From GCA-2732755 sp965228265 (GTDB lineage Bacteria; Planctomycetota; Phycisphaerae; Phycisphaerales; UBA1924): DNA of 64,000 bases. Below are positions 45,080-53,392 of this stretch, piece after piece; position 1 is the stretch's first letter; every line of letters starts with the position of its first letter. The notes under the pieces were generated by a model. That model was not told the DNA's origin, searched no databases, and was given only the letters and a program-made list of their open reading frames with translations. The DNA lies in contig OZ245804.1 in the NCBI GenBank assembly GCA_965228265.1, positions 372,001 through 436,000 of the forward strand. Direction: 5' to 3'. The translations under genes were made by a program, and so were the position numbers.

Positions 45080-46243
45080 GTGGTGATCGATCCCTCGCAG
45101 CACAGCCTCCCCGACCCCATGGGCCTGACGCACGCCCAGTGGCTCAATGCCTGCGCCCACCTGCCGGGGGGCAGGGCCGAGGCGAGCCTCGCCTACAAGA
45201 AGCTCATGCGCGAGGCCGACAGCTCGCTCCTGCCCGAGCCCTACCAGAGCCGCTTCCCCTGGCTGCCCGTCGTGGGCGAGCAGCGCTCGATGGGCCCCGA
45301 GGCCGAGGGCGAGACGGTCAAGGTGCTCACCGAAGTCCCCGCCCGGGCCGAGGGCGCCAGCCACGCCGAGAAGAAGGCCTACGAAGAGGGCCGGATGCTG
45401 CCCGTCGAATCCGTCGTCATCCCGATGCTCGGGAGCACGGGCAAGCTCACGCACACGCTCTGCGTCTCGAGTCAGGTCGGCTGCGCGATGGGCTGCGAGT
45501 TCTGCGAGACCGCGCAGATGGGCCTCGTCCGGAACCTTACCGCGGCCGAGATCGTCGCCCAGTGGCACACCGCCCAGTTCACGCATTGCCGGAACACCGG
45601 CAAAACGATCAAGAACATCGTCTTCATGGGCATGGGCGAGCCGCTGGACAACCTCGACAACGTGCTGCAGGCGATCAGCGTGCTGACCGACAACAACGGG
45701 CCGGGCATCTCGCCCCGGGGCGTCACCGTCAGCACCGTCGGACGCGTCGACGGCCTCCGCCGCCTGCGCGAGCAATGCACCAAAGAAGGCTGGCGGCGCC
45801 TCGGCATCGCCATCAGCGTCAATGCGCCCAACGACCGGGTGCGCAACGAGATCATGCCCATCAACCGCAAGTGGAACATGGCCGAGCTTCAGGAGGTCCT
45901 GATCGACTTCCCCCGCTCGGGCAACGTGCCGATCATGATCGAGTACGTGCTGATCCCGGGCGTGAATGACGCGGACGAGCACGCCGACGAATTGGTCGAG
46001 TTCGTGCGCCCGCTGCACTGCGCGGTGAACATCATCCCCTACAACCCCCGCCGCGACTCACCCTGGCCCGCGCCGGAGGAAGCGGACGTGGAACGCTTTG
46101 CCAACCGCGTGAAATCGGCGGGCGTGTTCACCAAACGACGCAGAACCAAGGGACGCGACCAGATGGCCGCCTGCGGCCAGCTCGGCACGCAGCACATCCG
46201 CGGACGCAAAATGGTCGACATCACCACGGGCAAGACGGACTAA
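45080..46243 (+). CDS. rlmN: RlmN-family radical SAM rRNA/tRNA methyltransferase
   Basis: 387 residues from the GTG at 45080. The start is uncertain: an ATG at 45029 lies only 20 bp from the divergent asnS start, and an ATG at 45119 (MGLTHAQW) is also possible; none has a clear ribosome site. The radical SAM cluster motif is VGCAMGCEFCETAQMG (CxxxCxxC). FMGMGEPLDNLDNVLQAI binds SAM. The C-terminal cysteine in MAACGQLG is the catalytic Cys that forms the enzyme-RNA link. RlmN methylates C2 of A2503 in 23S rRNA and A37 of some tRNAs. It overlaps nothing and is 4 bp from the next gene. Confidence 0.9.
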   Translation: MVIDPSQHSLPDPMGLTHAQWLNACAHLPGGRAEASLAYKKLMREADSSLLPEPYQSRFPWLPVVGEQRSMGPEAEGETVKVLTEVPARAEGASHAEKKAYEEGRMLPVESVVIPMLGSTGKLTHTLCVSSQVGCAMGCEFCETAQMGLVRNLTAAEIVAQWHTAQFTHCRNTGKTIKNIVFMGMGEPLDNLDNVLQAISVLTDNNGPGISPRGVTVSTVGRVDGLRRLREQCTKEGWRRLGIAISVNAPNDRVRNEIMPINRKWNMAELQEVLIDFPRSGNVPIMIEYVLIPGVNDADEHADELVEFVRPLHCAVNIIPYNPRRDSPWPAPEEADVERFANRVKSAGVFTKRRRTKGRDQMAACGQLGTQHIRGRKMVDITTGKTD

Positions 46244-46247
46244 AGCT

Positions 46248-48749
46248 TTGCAGAAAGCACTCAAATGGATCCGATCGCATTGGCGTCTCTCGCTTGCGAT
46301 CTACGCCGCGCTGGTTGTGCTCCAACTGGTACTCGAAAACGATCAGTGGCACTTCCGGTACAAGGTGCTCCAGAATATGGAGGCCCAGTACGGCGCGCTG
46401 ACGATCGACAGAATCCCCTCGACGAGCATCTCAACACTCCGTCGCAATCTTGACGACATCCCGTATCTCGACACACACCCTGTCAGCAAATCGAGCAAGC
46501 CCCCGGTCATCCTGCTCCACGGCACACCCGGCTCGTCCATCGGCTTCAACGACCTTGGGCCGGAGTTCTCGAACCACCAGCGCCGCGCGATCTGGTTCGA
46601 CCTGCCCGGGTTCGCCGCGATGGGCGGGCCCCGATCACGAGCCTTCTCGGATCTTTCATCGAAGACCTACGCCGAGTATGTGCTGGCAGTCATGGACGAG
46701 CTCGACATCGAACGAGCCCACATCGTTGGCTGGTCCAATGGCGGAGCTGTCGCGCTGAACATGGCCGACACCCACCCCGATCGCGTCGCATCCATCACTC
46801 TTCTTGCTGCCGTCGGTGCGCAAGAAACCGAGGGTTCAGGGAGCCACTTCTTCGAACACACCAAGTACGCCCTTGGCGGCATATTCAGTGTGTGGCTTCC
46901 TCGTGTCGTGCCGCCGTTCGCGCTGATCCCGCTCGACGAGCGTGAGTCCTTCATCCGGAATTTCTCGGATACCGACCAGCGCCCGCTGGCTGACATCATG
47001 CGGAAGCTCGCCACACCCACACTCATCCTCCACGGCCGCGACGACTTCCTCACCGCCGACTGGGCCGCCGAATACCACCACGAGCTCATGCCCACCAGCA
47101 CGCTCGTCATGACGCACCACGACCACTTCATGCCCTTCCTTGCGCCCAAGGAAACGGCACAGCACATCGAGAACTACATCGCGCGGTTCGACGACCCGAA
47201 CGCCATCCCCGTGCGCGAGACTATTGACCTTGCACCCCGCCGCACGCCCTTCGGCGGGCTTGGCGGCTCGTTCCTCCATTGGGTCCACTTCGGGCCGTGG
47301 TGGGTGATGGTGCTCTTTGTCGCGGGTGCTTCGCTCGTCCTTCGGCGGATCGGGCAGGCGTGGATTGTGGTCCTCATGGGCGCCACGGAGCTGGACGTCG
47401 GCGTCGCGTGGGTCGGGCTTACGCTGGCGATCCTGATCTCCATGATCGTGCGCCACACACTGACCGACTGGCGCGCGTGGGTCGGTTCGGTGCTCCGGCC
47501 GGGCGTGATGCTCGGGGCCGGGTTCTTCCTCACACAACTCGCCTTCCGCCCGCTCGGGCTCGCGCTCGGCGAGGTCGGCTGGGTGCTTTCCGTCCTCATC
47601 ATGGCGCTCCTCATCGAGATCAACATCCGACCCCTCACCCGGAAAGGTCGGCTCGGCCTGATCACCCAGTGGAAGCATCTGCGCCACCACGAATGGTGGC
47701 CAACCTGGGCGCTGCACCTGCCCTCGATCCCCATCTTTCTCGCAGCCGCCATCAAACACCGGCACCCGCTCGTCTTTACCTGCTGCAACCCGGGCATCGA
47801 CCAGGGCGGCGGGTTCGCGGGCGAGAGCAAAGTCGACATCCTCCGAGGACTCCTCCACGCGGGCGATGAAACGGTCCTCTTCGGCGACCTCGTCGAAACC
47901 GGCCCAAAGCACCAGATCCGTGCGCAGAAAGCGTGCGACCTCATCGCAAACGAACCCCGCCTCGGCGGCTTCCCGATCATCCTCAAACCCAATCAGGGTG
48001 AGAACGGCCGCGGGCTCAAACTCTGCCGAAACGAAGCCGACGTCCACGCCTACTTCGAGCGCACACCCGCCGGCGTCATACTGCAAAAATTCCACCCCGG
48101 CCCGCACGAGCTCGGCGTCTTCTGGGTGCGCGATCCGCACAAGGACTCGGGGCTCGAAGGGCGCGTCTTCTCGATCTGCCGAAAGGAATTCCCCGAGCTC
48201 GAGTGCGACGGCAAACGCACACTCGGCAGGCTCATCGACGACCACCCACGCTTCCGCCTCCAGCGCGAAGTCTTCCGCACACGCTTTGCGGACCGCCTGG
48301 ATGACGTGCCGGAGGCGGGCACCACCATCCGGCTCTCGCCCGCGGGCAACCACAAACAGGGCGCGATCTTCCGCGATGCGCCGGAACTCCTGACCCCCGA
48401 GCTCGAAGCCGAGATCGACCGCGTAGCCGCCGCATTCAAAGGCCAAAACGGCGGCCCGATCGACTTCGGGCGCTTCGACGTCCGCTACGAAAGCGAAGAA
48501 AGCCTCCGCGCCGGACGCGGGCTGGCGATCATCGAGCTCAACGGCGTCACAAGCGAGACCATCAACATCTACGACCCGAACCTCTCCGTCTGGTTCGCAT
48601 GGGCCATCCTGCGCAAGCAATGGAAAGTCGCCTGCGACCTCGGCGGGTGGCGCAAGGCCCAGGGCGTCAAACCCATGGGCGTTTTCGCCCTCCTCTTCGG
48701 CACGCGGGACCACCTTAAAAACAGGCGGTCCTACGCCTCGGCTTCCTGA
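46248..48749 (+). CDS. alpha/beta hydrolase - membrane - ATP-grasp fusion protein
   Basis: 833 residues from a TTG, 4 bp after the rlmN stop. N-terminal hydrophobic segment at about 14-29. Alpha/beta hydrolase domain at about 80-315: oxyanion HGTPGSS, nucleophile Ser163 in GWSNGG, acid at Asp265/266 in LHGRDDFL, and His in HHDHFMPF. Membrane part at about 340-462 with about four or five helices. Then a linker and ATP-grasp-like domain from about 490 to 800: PNPGIDQGG-type block with GESK, GFPIILKPNQGENGRGLKL, QKFHPGPHELGVFWVR and IIELNGVTSETINIYDP. Separate proteins of the last type are annotated as D-Ala-D-Ala ligase-like. The joint function is unknown; envelope or peptide-amide chemistry is a guess. 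Confidence 0.8.
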   Translation: MQKALKWIRSHWRLSLAIYAALVVLQLVLENDQWHFRYKVLQNMEAQYGALTIDRIPSTSISTLRRNLDDIPYLDTHPVSKSSKPPVILLHGTPGSSIGFNDLGPEFSNHQRRAIWFDLPGFAAMGGPRSRAFSDLSSKTYAEYVLAVMDELDIERAHIVGWSNGGAVALNMADTHPDRVASITLLAAVGAQETEGSGSHFFEHTKYALGGIFSVWLPRVVPPFALIPLDERESFIRNFSDTDQRPLADIMRKLATPTLILHGRDDFLTADWAAEYHHELMPTSTLVMTHHDHFMPFLAPKETAQHIENYIARFDDPNAIPVRETIDLAPRRTPFGGLGGSFLHWVHFGPWWVMVLFVAGASLVLRRIGQAWIVVLMGATELDVGVAWVGLTLAILISMIVRHTLTDWRAWVGSVLRPGVMLGAGFFLTQLAFRPLGLALGEVGWVLSVLIMALLIEINIRPLTRKGRLGLITQWKHLRHHEWWPTWALHLPSIPIFLAAAIKHRHPLVFTCCNPGIDQGGGFAGESKVDILRGLLHAGDETVLFGDLVETGPKHQIRAQKACDLIANEPRLGGFPIILKPNQGENGRGLKLCRNEADVHAYFERTPAGVILQKFHPGPHELGVFWVRDPHKDSGLEGRVFSICRKEFPELECDGKRTLGRLIDDHPRFRLQREVFRTRFADRLDDVPEAGTTIRLSPAGNHKQGAIFRDAPELLTPELEAEIDRVAAAFKGQNGGPIDFGRFDVRYESEESLRAGRGLAIIELNGVTSETINIYDPNLSVWFAWAILRKQWKVACDLGGWRKAQGVKPMGVFALLFGTRDHLKNRRSYASAS

Positions 48750-49777
48750 GCGACCAGCGACGACGTCTCATAGATGCGCACGACCTTGTCGTTGCACCCG
48801 AGCGCGACGCGCCGGCCGTCGTCGCTCACCGCGATCGTGTGGATCTTGAAATCCCCCACTCGCAGGATCGTCATCGCGGGCCTGGCCTCCGTGTCGATCA
48901 GATACAGCCTGCGGTTGGTCGCACGTGCCAGCAGGCGGGTGGTGTCAATCGGGCAGGCCTCTTCCACCTGCTTGCGCAGCTTGATGAGGCCGCTGACCTT
49001 CTCGCCCTCTTCGGTCCAGAGGCGCATGTTCTGGTTCTCACCGATCGTGGCGATCAGTCCCCCCGGCACGCGCACAAGGCCGCGCACACCGGCCAGATGC
49101 GCCGTTCGCTTCACGACCGGCTTTTTGCTGCCCGGTTCGAGAATGAGCAGCTTGGAGTTCATCCCCGCAGCGATGCGCCCGCTCGGGAGGCACACCAACC
49201 GCGAACGCTCGCTCATGGCGAACTTCCACTCGGCGAGCTTCTCACCCGTGTGGATGTCGTGCGCGTACACACGGTGGTTGTGCGCGATCATCGCGACATA
49301 GCTCGCGTCGGGCGCGACATCGGCGCTGGCGTAGTGGTGCGCCTGGGCCGATGCGCTCGATGCGAGCATGGGCAGCAGCGCCCAGAACCCCCCCGCTGCC
49401 ATCGGGACGAAGCTCAGGCCCGTGCCGATCGAGTTCAAGACCCGGGCCGCCACGTTCCGCGCCTCGGCACGATCCTCGTGCGCGGGGATGTGCGCCACGA
49501 CCTCCTCCTCGGCGAGATCAAGCACCTGCGCCCCCTGCTCGGACCAGACCAATACTCCGCCCTCGTCGGGCCAGAACCGAGAGCCGATCACCTTCGTGCC
49601 CGACTCCACCACGTGCACGGGCTCATCGGGTTTGTGCAGATCCCAGACCGTCAGCGCCCGCCTGGCTTCCGCGGCGAGCAGCACATCGTCACTGCCCGGC
49701 GCAAAGGCGAGGACATCGATCCCCTTGCGAAACTTCGGGAGCGTGACAATCGGGCTGGGCGGCTCGCGGGCCGTCAT
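48731..49777 (-). CDS. WD40/beta-propeller repeat protein
   Basis: 348 residues without a clear signal peptide. Blade-like repeats are visible: LTVWDLHKPDEP near the N-terminus, VYAHDIHTGEKLAEWKF in the middle, MRLWTEEGEKVSGL, and IHTIAVSDDGRRVALGCNDKVVRIYETSS at the C-terminus. A short hydrophobic stretch (about 116-145, SIGTGLSFVPMAAGGFWALLPMLA) interrupts the propeller. Probably a protein-binding scaffold. Its ATG overlaps the pdxH stop by 4 bp, so the two are co-expressed, and its 3' end overlaps the convergent fusion gene by 19 bp. Confidence 0.75.
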   Translation of the reverse strand: MTAREPPSPIVTLPKFRKGIDVLAFAPGSDDVLLAAEARRALTVWDLHKPDEPVHVVESGTKVIGSRFWPDEGGVLVWSEQGAQVLDLAEEEVVAHIPAHEDRAEARNVAARVLNSIGTGLSFVPMAAGGFWALLPMLASSASAQAHHYASADVAPDASYVAMIAHNHRVYAHDIHTGEKLAEWKFAMSERSRLVCLPSGRIAAGMNSKLLILEPGSKKPVVKRTAHLAGVRGLVRVPGGLIATIGENQNMRLWTEEGEKVSGLIKLRKQVEEACPIDTTRLLARATNRRLYLIDTEARPAMTILRVGDFKIHTIAVSDDGRRVALGCNDKVVRIYETSSLVAQEAEA

Positions 49778-50499
49778 GGCTGGAGACGCGTCACCTGCCA
49801 GGGGCCACCACTGAACCCATCGCCCTCGGGCGTCAGCTCACGCGTCCACACGGCCCGGTCATGAAACCGCCCCTTGCCACCGATCCAGAGTTCGACCCGC
49901 GTGGCCCAGATGCGGTAGCCCCCCCAGTGTTCCGGGCGGGGGATGGTGATATTCCGCCCCTCCACGTCGTTCATGATCGTGTCCACACCCACGCCGAAAC
50001 GCTCCATCACCTCGGCGTACTGCATGAGCAGATCCTCGCGGGAGGTGATGGGCTCGGACTGGTGGCTTGCCCACGCGCCGAGTCGGCTGATCAGCGCCCG
50101 CGAGGCGAAGTAGGCGTCGCTCTCCTCGGGCGGGCTCTTGACCACATGCCCCTCGATGCAGGCCTGTCGGTGCAGGATGCTCCAGTGAAAACCCGCAGCG
50201 GCATTCGGGTTGGCAGCGAGCTGCCTCGCCTTGCGGCCGTTGTAGTTCGTATAGAAGCAGATCCAGCCGGCGCTGAGGTCCATGCCCTTGCAATAGACAA
50301 TGCGATTGCTCGGCATGCCCGACTGGCCGAGGGTCGCCAGGGCCATGGCGTTGGGGTGTGCCTCGATGGGCTTGCCCTCGTCGCCCGTATGGGCCTCGTC
50401 CCACCACGCTTTGAAAATGTCCCAGGGGTGGTCGGGGAGGTCCTCGGGGAGCGTGCCGCCCGAACTGAACGGATCACCGAATGGGTCGTTCTGGGTCAT
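49774..50499 (-). CDS. pdxH: pyridoxamine 5'-phosphate oxidase
   Basis: 241 residues from the ATG at 50499 (MTQNDPFGDP). It oxidises pyridoxine or pyridoxamine 5'-phosphate to PLP using FMN. The FMN-binding split barrel shows PNAMALATLGQSGMPSNRIVYCKGMD, FYTNYNGRKARQLAANPNAAAGFHW and RQACIEGHVVKSPPEESDAYFASR. The C-terminal block RPEHWGGYRIWATRVELWIGGKGRFHDRAVW is characteristic (RPxxWGGY...W). Length and layout are normal. It supplies cofactor for PLP enzymes such as the class V aminotransferase-fold protein at 34.7 kb; that link is inference. Confidence 0.95.
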   Translation of the reverse strand: MTQNDPFGDPFSSGGTLPEDLPDHPWDIFKAWWDEAHTGDEGKPIEAHPNAMALATLGQSGMPSNRIVYCKGMDLSAGWICFYTNYNGRKARQLAANPNAAAGFHWSILHRQACIEGHVVKSPPEESDAYFASRALISRLGAWASHQSEPITSREDLLMQYAEVMERFGVGVDTIMNDVEGRNITIPRPEHWGGYRIWATRVELWIGGKGRFHDRAVWTRELTPEGDGFSGGPWQVTRLQP

Positions 50500-50601
50500 G
50501 TGCAAGGGTACGCAGTTGTTTCTGTGAACCGACACCTTGTCCAGAGACGCCTTGAGTTCCGGCGGGTACTCTGGCTTGGTTCAACGAGGGGAACGAACAC
50601 A

Positions 50602-52296
50602 GTGAGCGATCAGGGACGATCCAAACGAGGCGGGAAGGACCAGAAGGTCCTGATGAGCATCGAGAAGCTCTTCGACCGCCTGCCCCCGCACTCGCTCGAG
50701 TCGGAGATGAGCCTGCTCGGGTCGATGATCCTCGACCCGGCCGTGATCGCCGACGTCCTGCCGCACGTCTCGACGGACGAGATGTTCTACTCCGCGGCTC
50801 ACGGGGCGATCTTCAAAGAGATCATCGGGCTCTACGAGCAGCACCAGTCGGGCGACCTGGTCATGCTGGTCGACCGCCTGCGCGATCGGCATGTGCTCAA
50901 GGACATCGGGGGCGAGGAGTATCTGGTCAAGCTGGCCGAGGCGGTGCCCGCGGCGACGAGTGCGCCGTACTACGCCCGCATGGTGGCCGACAAGCACCGC
51001 CTGCGCAAGCTGATCGACGCGGCGGGGCAGATCCTCTACGACGCGTACCACCCGACCGACGACTCGGCGAGTGTGAACGAGGTGGTCGACAAGGCCGAGG
51101 GCCGGATCTTCGCCATCGCCGAGCAGGCCCAGTCCAACGATGCGCAAGCGCTCGGCGAACTGCTCCAGCAGGAGATCGAACGCCTCGAATCCATCGAGGG
51201 CAAGGGCGTCAGCGGCATCCCGACGGGCTACCACGCGCTCGACGACAAGCTCAGCGGCCTGCACCCGGGCGAGATGATCATCGTCGCCGCCCGACCCTCG
51301 ATGGGTAAGACCGCGCTGGCGCTGAACATCGCCGAGCAGATCGCCTTCGGCGGCGCCACCGCGGGAGAAAAGGCCAAGGGCGAGAAGGTGGGCGTCGCGT
51401 TCTTCAGCCTGGAAATGTCCAAGGAAGCCGTGACGAGCCGACTGCTGTCGGCCAAGTCGGGCGTGGACAGCCACAAGATGCGTACCGGTGCGTTCACCGA
51501 GACGGACTTCCAGAAACTCATCCGCGCCGCGGGCGAGATGGGCGATGCGCCGATCTTCATCGACGACACACCCAACCTGACGGTGCTGGGCCTGCGCGCC
51601 CGGGCGCGAAGACTCGTGCGCCGTCACGACGTGCGATGCATCGTGATCGACTACCTCCAGCTTCTGAGTTCGCCGACTGCGGCACGCGAGAGCAGGCAGG
51701 TGGAAGTCTCCGAGATCTCGCGTGGCATCAAGTCGCTGGCGCGTGAGCTCGACCTGCCCGTGATCTGCCTGGCGCAGCTCAACCGTGGCGCGACGCAGCG
51801 CGAAGGCAACACGCCCCGCCTCAGCGACCTGCGTGAATCGGGCTCCATCGAGCAGGACGCCGACGTCGTGCTGCTGCTGCACCGCGAGGCGTACTACCAC
51901 ATCGGCGACACCGAGTGGGAGATGGAGAACGAGGACAAGAAGGACCTGGCCGAGCTCATCATCGCCAAGCAGCGCAACGGCCCGACGGGCACGATCGAGC
52001 TGACCTGGGACCGCGGCACGACGCGCTTCAAAAACCAGGACAAGAACTACTACGACGACGGGGGCGGCTACTCATCGCAGAGCTTCGCCCAGATCCCCGC
52101 GGGACCCGTCGAGTACACGCCGCCGCCCATCGCGGACGTGGAACCCAAGCCCCTGACAAACCCGGGCCAGCCAGCTGGGTTCAGCTCGTTCGGCAACCGC
52201 GCCAAGACGGGCCCGGCCGAGGACCACCGCGACGGCGGCGGGCCGACGGAGTTCGACACGGACGAATTCGAGGGCGACGAGGCCGCGCCGTTCTGA
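50602..52296 (+). CDS. dnaB: replicative DNA helicase DnaB
   Basis: 564 residues from a GTG at 50602 with GAGGGG upstream. DnaB unwinds DNA at the replication fork. The N-terminal domain has PPHSLESEMSLLGSMILDP, and the linker VSGIPTGYHALDDKLSGLHPGEMII. Walker A is ARPSMGKTALALNIAEQ, Walker B CIVIDYLQLLSS, and the later motif EVSEISRGIKSLARELDLPVICLAQLNRG is typical of DnaB. No intein is present. The last about 90 residues are a Pro/Gly/Asp-rich tail beyond the usual C-terminus. The open frame to 49861 is spurious, since it runs through pdxH on the other strand. Confidence 0.97.
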   Translation: MSDQGRSKRGGKDQKVLMSIEKLFDRLPPHSLESEMSLLGSMILDPAVIADVLPHVSTDEMFYSAAHGAIFKEIIGLYEQHQSGDLVMLVDRLRDRHVLKDIGGEEYLVKLAEAVPAATSAPYYARMVADKHRLRKLIDAAGQILYDAYHPTDDSASVNEVVDKAEGRIFAIAEQAQSNDAQALGELLQQEIERLESIEGKGVSGIPTGYHALDDKLSGLHPGEMIIVAARPSMGKTALALNIAEQIAFGGATAGEKAKGEKVGVAFFSLEMSKEAVTSRLLSAKSGVDSHKMRTGAFTETDFQKLIRAAGEMGDAPIFIDDTPNLTVLGLRARARRLVRRHDVRCIVIDYLQLLSSPTAARESRQVEVSEISRGIKSLARELDLPVICLAQLNRGATQREGNTPRLSDLRESGSIEQDADVVLLLHREAYYHIGDTEWEMENEDKKDLAELIIAKQRNGPTGTIELTWDRGTTRFKNQDKNYYDDGGGYSSQSFAQIPAGPVEYTPPPIADVEPKPLTNPGQPAGFSSFGNRAKTGPAEDHRDGGGPTEFDTDEFEGDEAAPF

Positions 52297-52301
52297 TTCT
52301 C

Positions 52302-52390
52302 GGTGCCACTACCCATCTCCGATGGGTAGTGCCCGAAACCTTGGCTGATGCGCATACGAGCACCACGCATCAGAGATGCGTGGTGGCACC
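52302..52390. repeat. two-hairpin palindromic element, variant D
   Basis: Same outer ends as copies A and B (GGTGCCAC...GTGGCACC) but different inner stems: TACCCAT/ATGGGTA and CCACGCATC/GATGCGTGG. It sits six bases after the dnaB stop, at the convergent junction with lepB. Conserved ends with changed hairpins suggest a family whose stems are replaced or co-vary. Confidence 0.85.
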
Positions 52391-52392
52391 GG

Positions 52393-52450
52393 GCCCCTCA
52401 TCCGTCCGCCGCGCGGACACCTTTTCCCCAGAACGGAGAAGAAGCGGAGA
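52393..52450. repeat. CCCCTCATCCG repeat, diverged copy
   Basis: It begins CCCCTCATCCGTCCG and contains GCGGACACCTTTTCCCCAG then GGAGAAG, matching the second module of the composite repeat at 19105-19164. It directly abuts the palindromic element at 52302 and ends five bases before the lepB stop. Confidence 0.65.
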
Positions 52451-52455
52451 CTTTC

Positions 52456-53322
52456 TTAGTGGATCGCCTTGAACGTCCGCCCCCAGCGCGGTGACCAGCC
52501 GTCGAGGCTGAACGCGACGGCGAAGGCTTCGCCGTGGATGCGGTCGATATCCATGAAGTCGACGCGCGTGCCGTACTCTGACGGGGGCATGTTCCACGCG
52601 CGGCTGTCCTTGGAGTTGTCGCGGTTGTCGCCGATGATGACGTACTGATCCTCGGGCACTTCCTGCTCGGGGAAGTTGCGGATGCTCTGCGGGTTCTTCT
52701 TCTCGAACATCACGTAGTGCCCGTCGCCCTCGACGGCCTCCGTGAAGAAGTCCATCTCCGTCCTCACGACAGGATCGAGAGCGGGGAACTCTGACGGGTC
52801 GACCGCTTCGTAGTCGGGCTCCTGGCCGTTGATCCAGAGGCGGCCGTTCTTCATCTCGATCGTGTCACCCGGGACGGCGACGACGCGTTTGACGAGCCGC
52901 ACCTCATCGCCCTGATCGGGCGAATAGCAGACGACCAGGTCGCCGCGCTCCGGGCGTCCCCATTGGGCGATCCATGTTTCCTTGGTGAACGGGACGCGCA
53001 GGCCGTAGGTGAACTTTTTCACAGCGATGCGGTCGCCGGTCATGATGGTGGGCTCCATCGAGCCACTGGGCACATCGAACCAGTCGAACGCGGTCAATCG
53101 GAAGACACCCATGATGATGAAGATGGTGCCGAGCGGGCGGATCCACTCGCCCCAGAGGTAGCCCGTGAAGGAGTCGTACTTCTTCTTTTCTTTCTTCTTG
53201 CGCTTCTTGGGTTCGGGCTGCTGATTGGGAGCGGCGCGCGGCGGGAGCGATGAGCCGGCCTTGGGCTCCTGGGCTCCCTGCGATTCGGGGGCCTGATCGT
53301 TCGGCTTGGTGTCCTCGGGCAT
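52456..53322 (-). CDS. lepB: signal peptidase I
   Basis: 288 residues from the ATG at 53322, with AGGAG 8 nt upstream. It cleaves signal peptides of Sec-exported proteins at the outer face of the inner membrane. After about 45 charged, Pro/Lys-rich cytoplasmic residues there is one membrane helix (RPLGTIFIIMGVFRLTAFDWF). The catalytic Ser is in VPSGSMEPTI, the general-base Lys in VRLVKRVVAVPGD, and the conserved GDNRDNSKDSRAWN is present near the C-terminus. The family's single-TM form. It follows pfkA by 70 bp on the same strand. Confidence 0.96.
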   Translation of the reverse strand: MPEDTKPNDQAPESQGAQEPKAGSSLPPRAAPNQQPEPKKRKKKEKKKYDSFTGYLWGEWIRPLGTIFIIMGVFRLTAFDWFDVPSGSMEPTIMTGDRIAVKKFTYGLRVPFTKETWIAQWGRPERGDLVVCYSPDQGDEVRLVKRVVAVPGDTIEMKNGRLWINGQEPDYEAVDPSEFPALDPVVRTEMDFFTEAVEGDGHYVMFEKKNPQSIRNFPEQEVPEDQYVIIGDNRDNSKDSRAWNMPPSEYGTRVDFMDIDRIHGEAFAVAFSLDGWSPRWGRTFKAIH

Positions 53323-53392
53323 CACGTCGGCTCCTGTTGGTCTGGTCGGGGCAAAGGGTAGCCCGATTCCCCGGGAATCAGATTCTTGGGAT

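Noticed and set aside
46836..48713. 625-codon minus-strand frame over the fusion gene
   Set aside because: Asp/Glu/Arg-rich shadow, and the plus-strand gene shows three domain signatures.
49861..50601. 247-codon N-terminal extension of DnaB
   Set aside because: The extension lies over pdxH on the other strand and has no DnaB similarity; the GTG at 50602 has a ribosome site.
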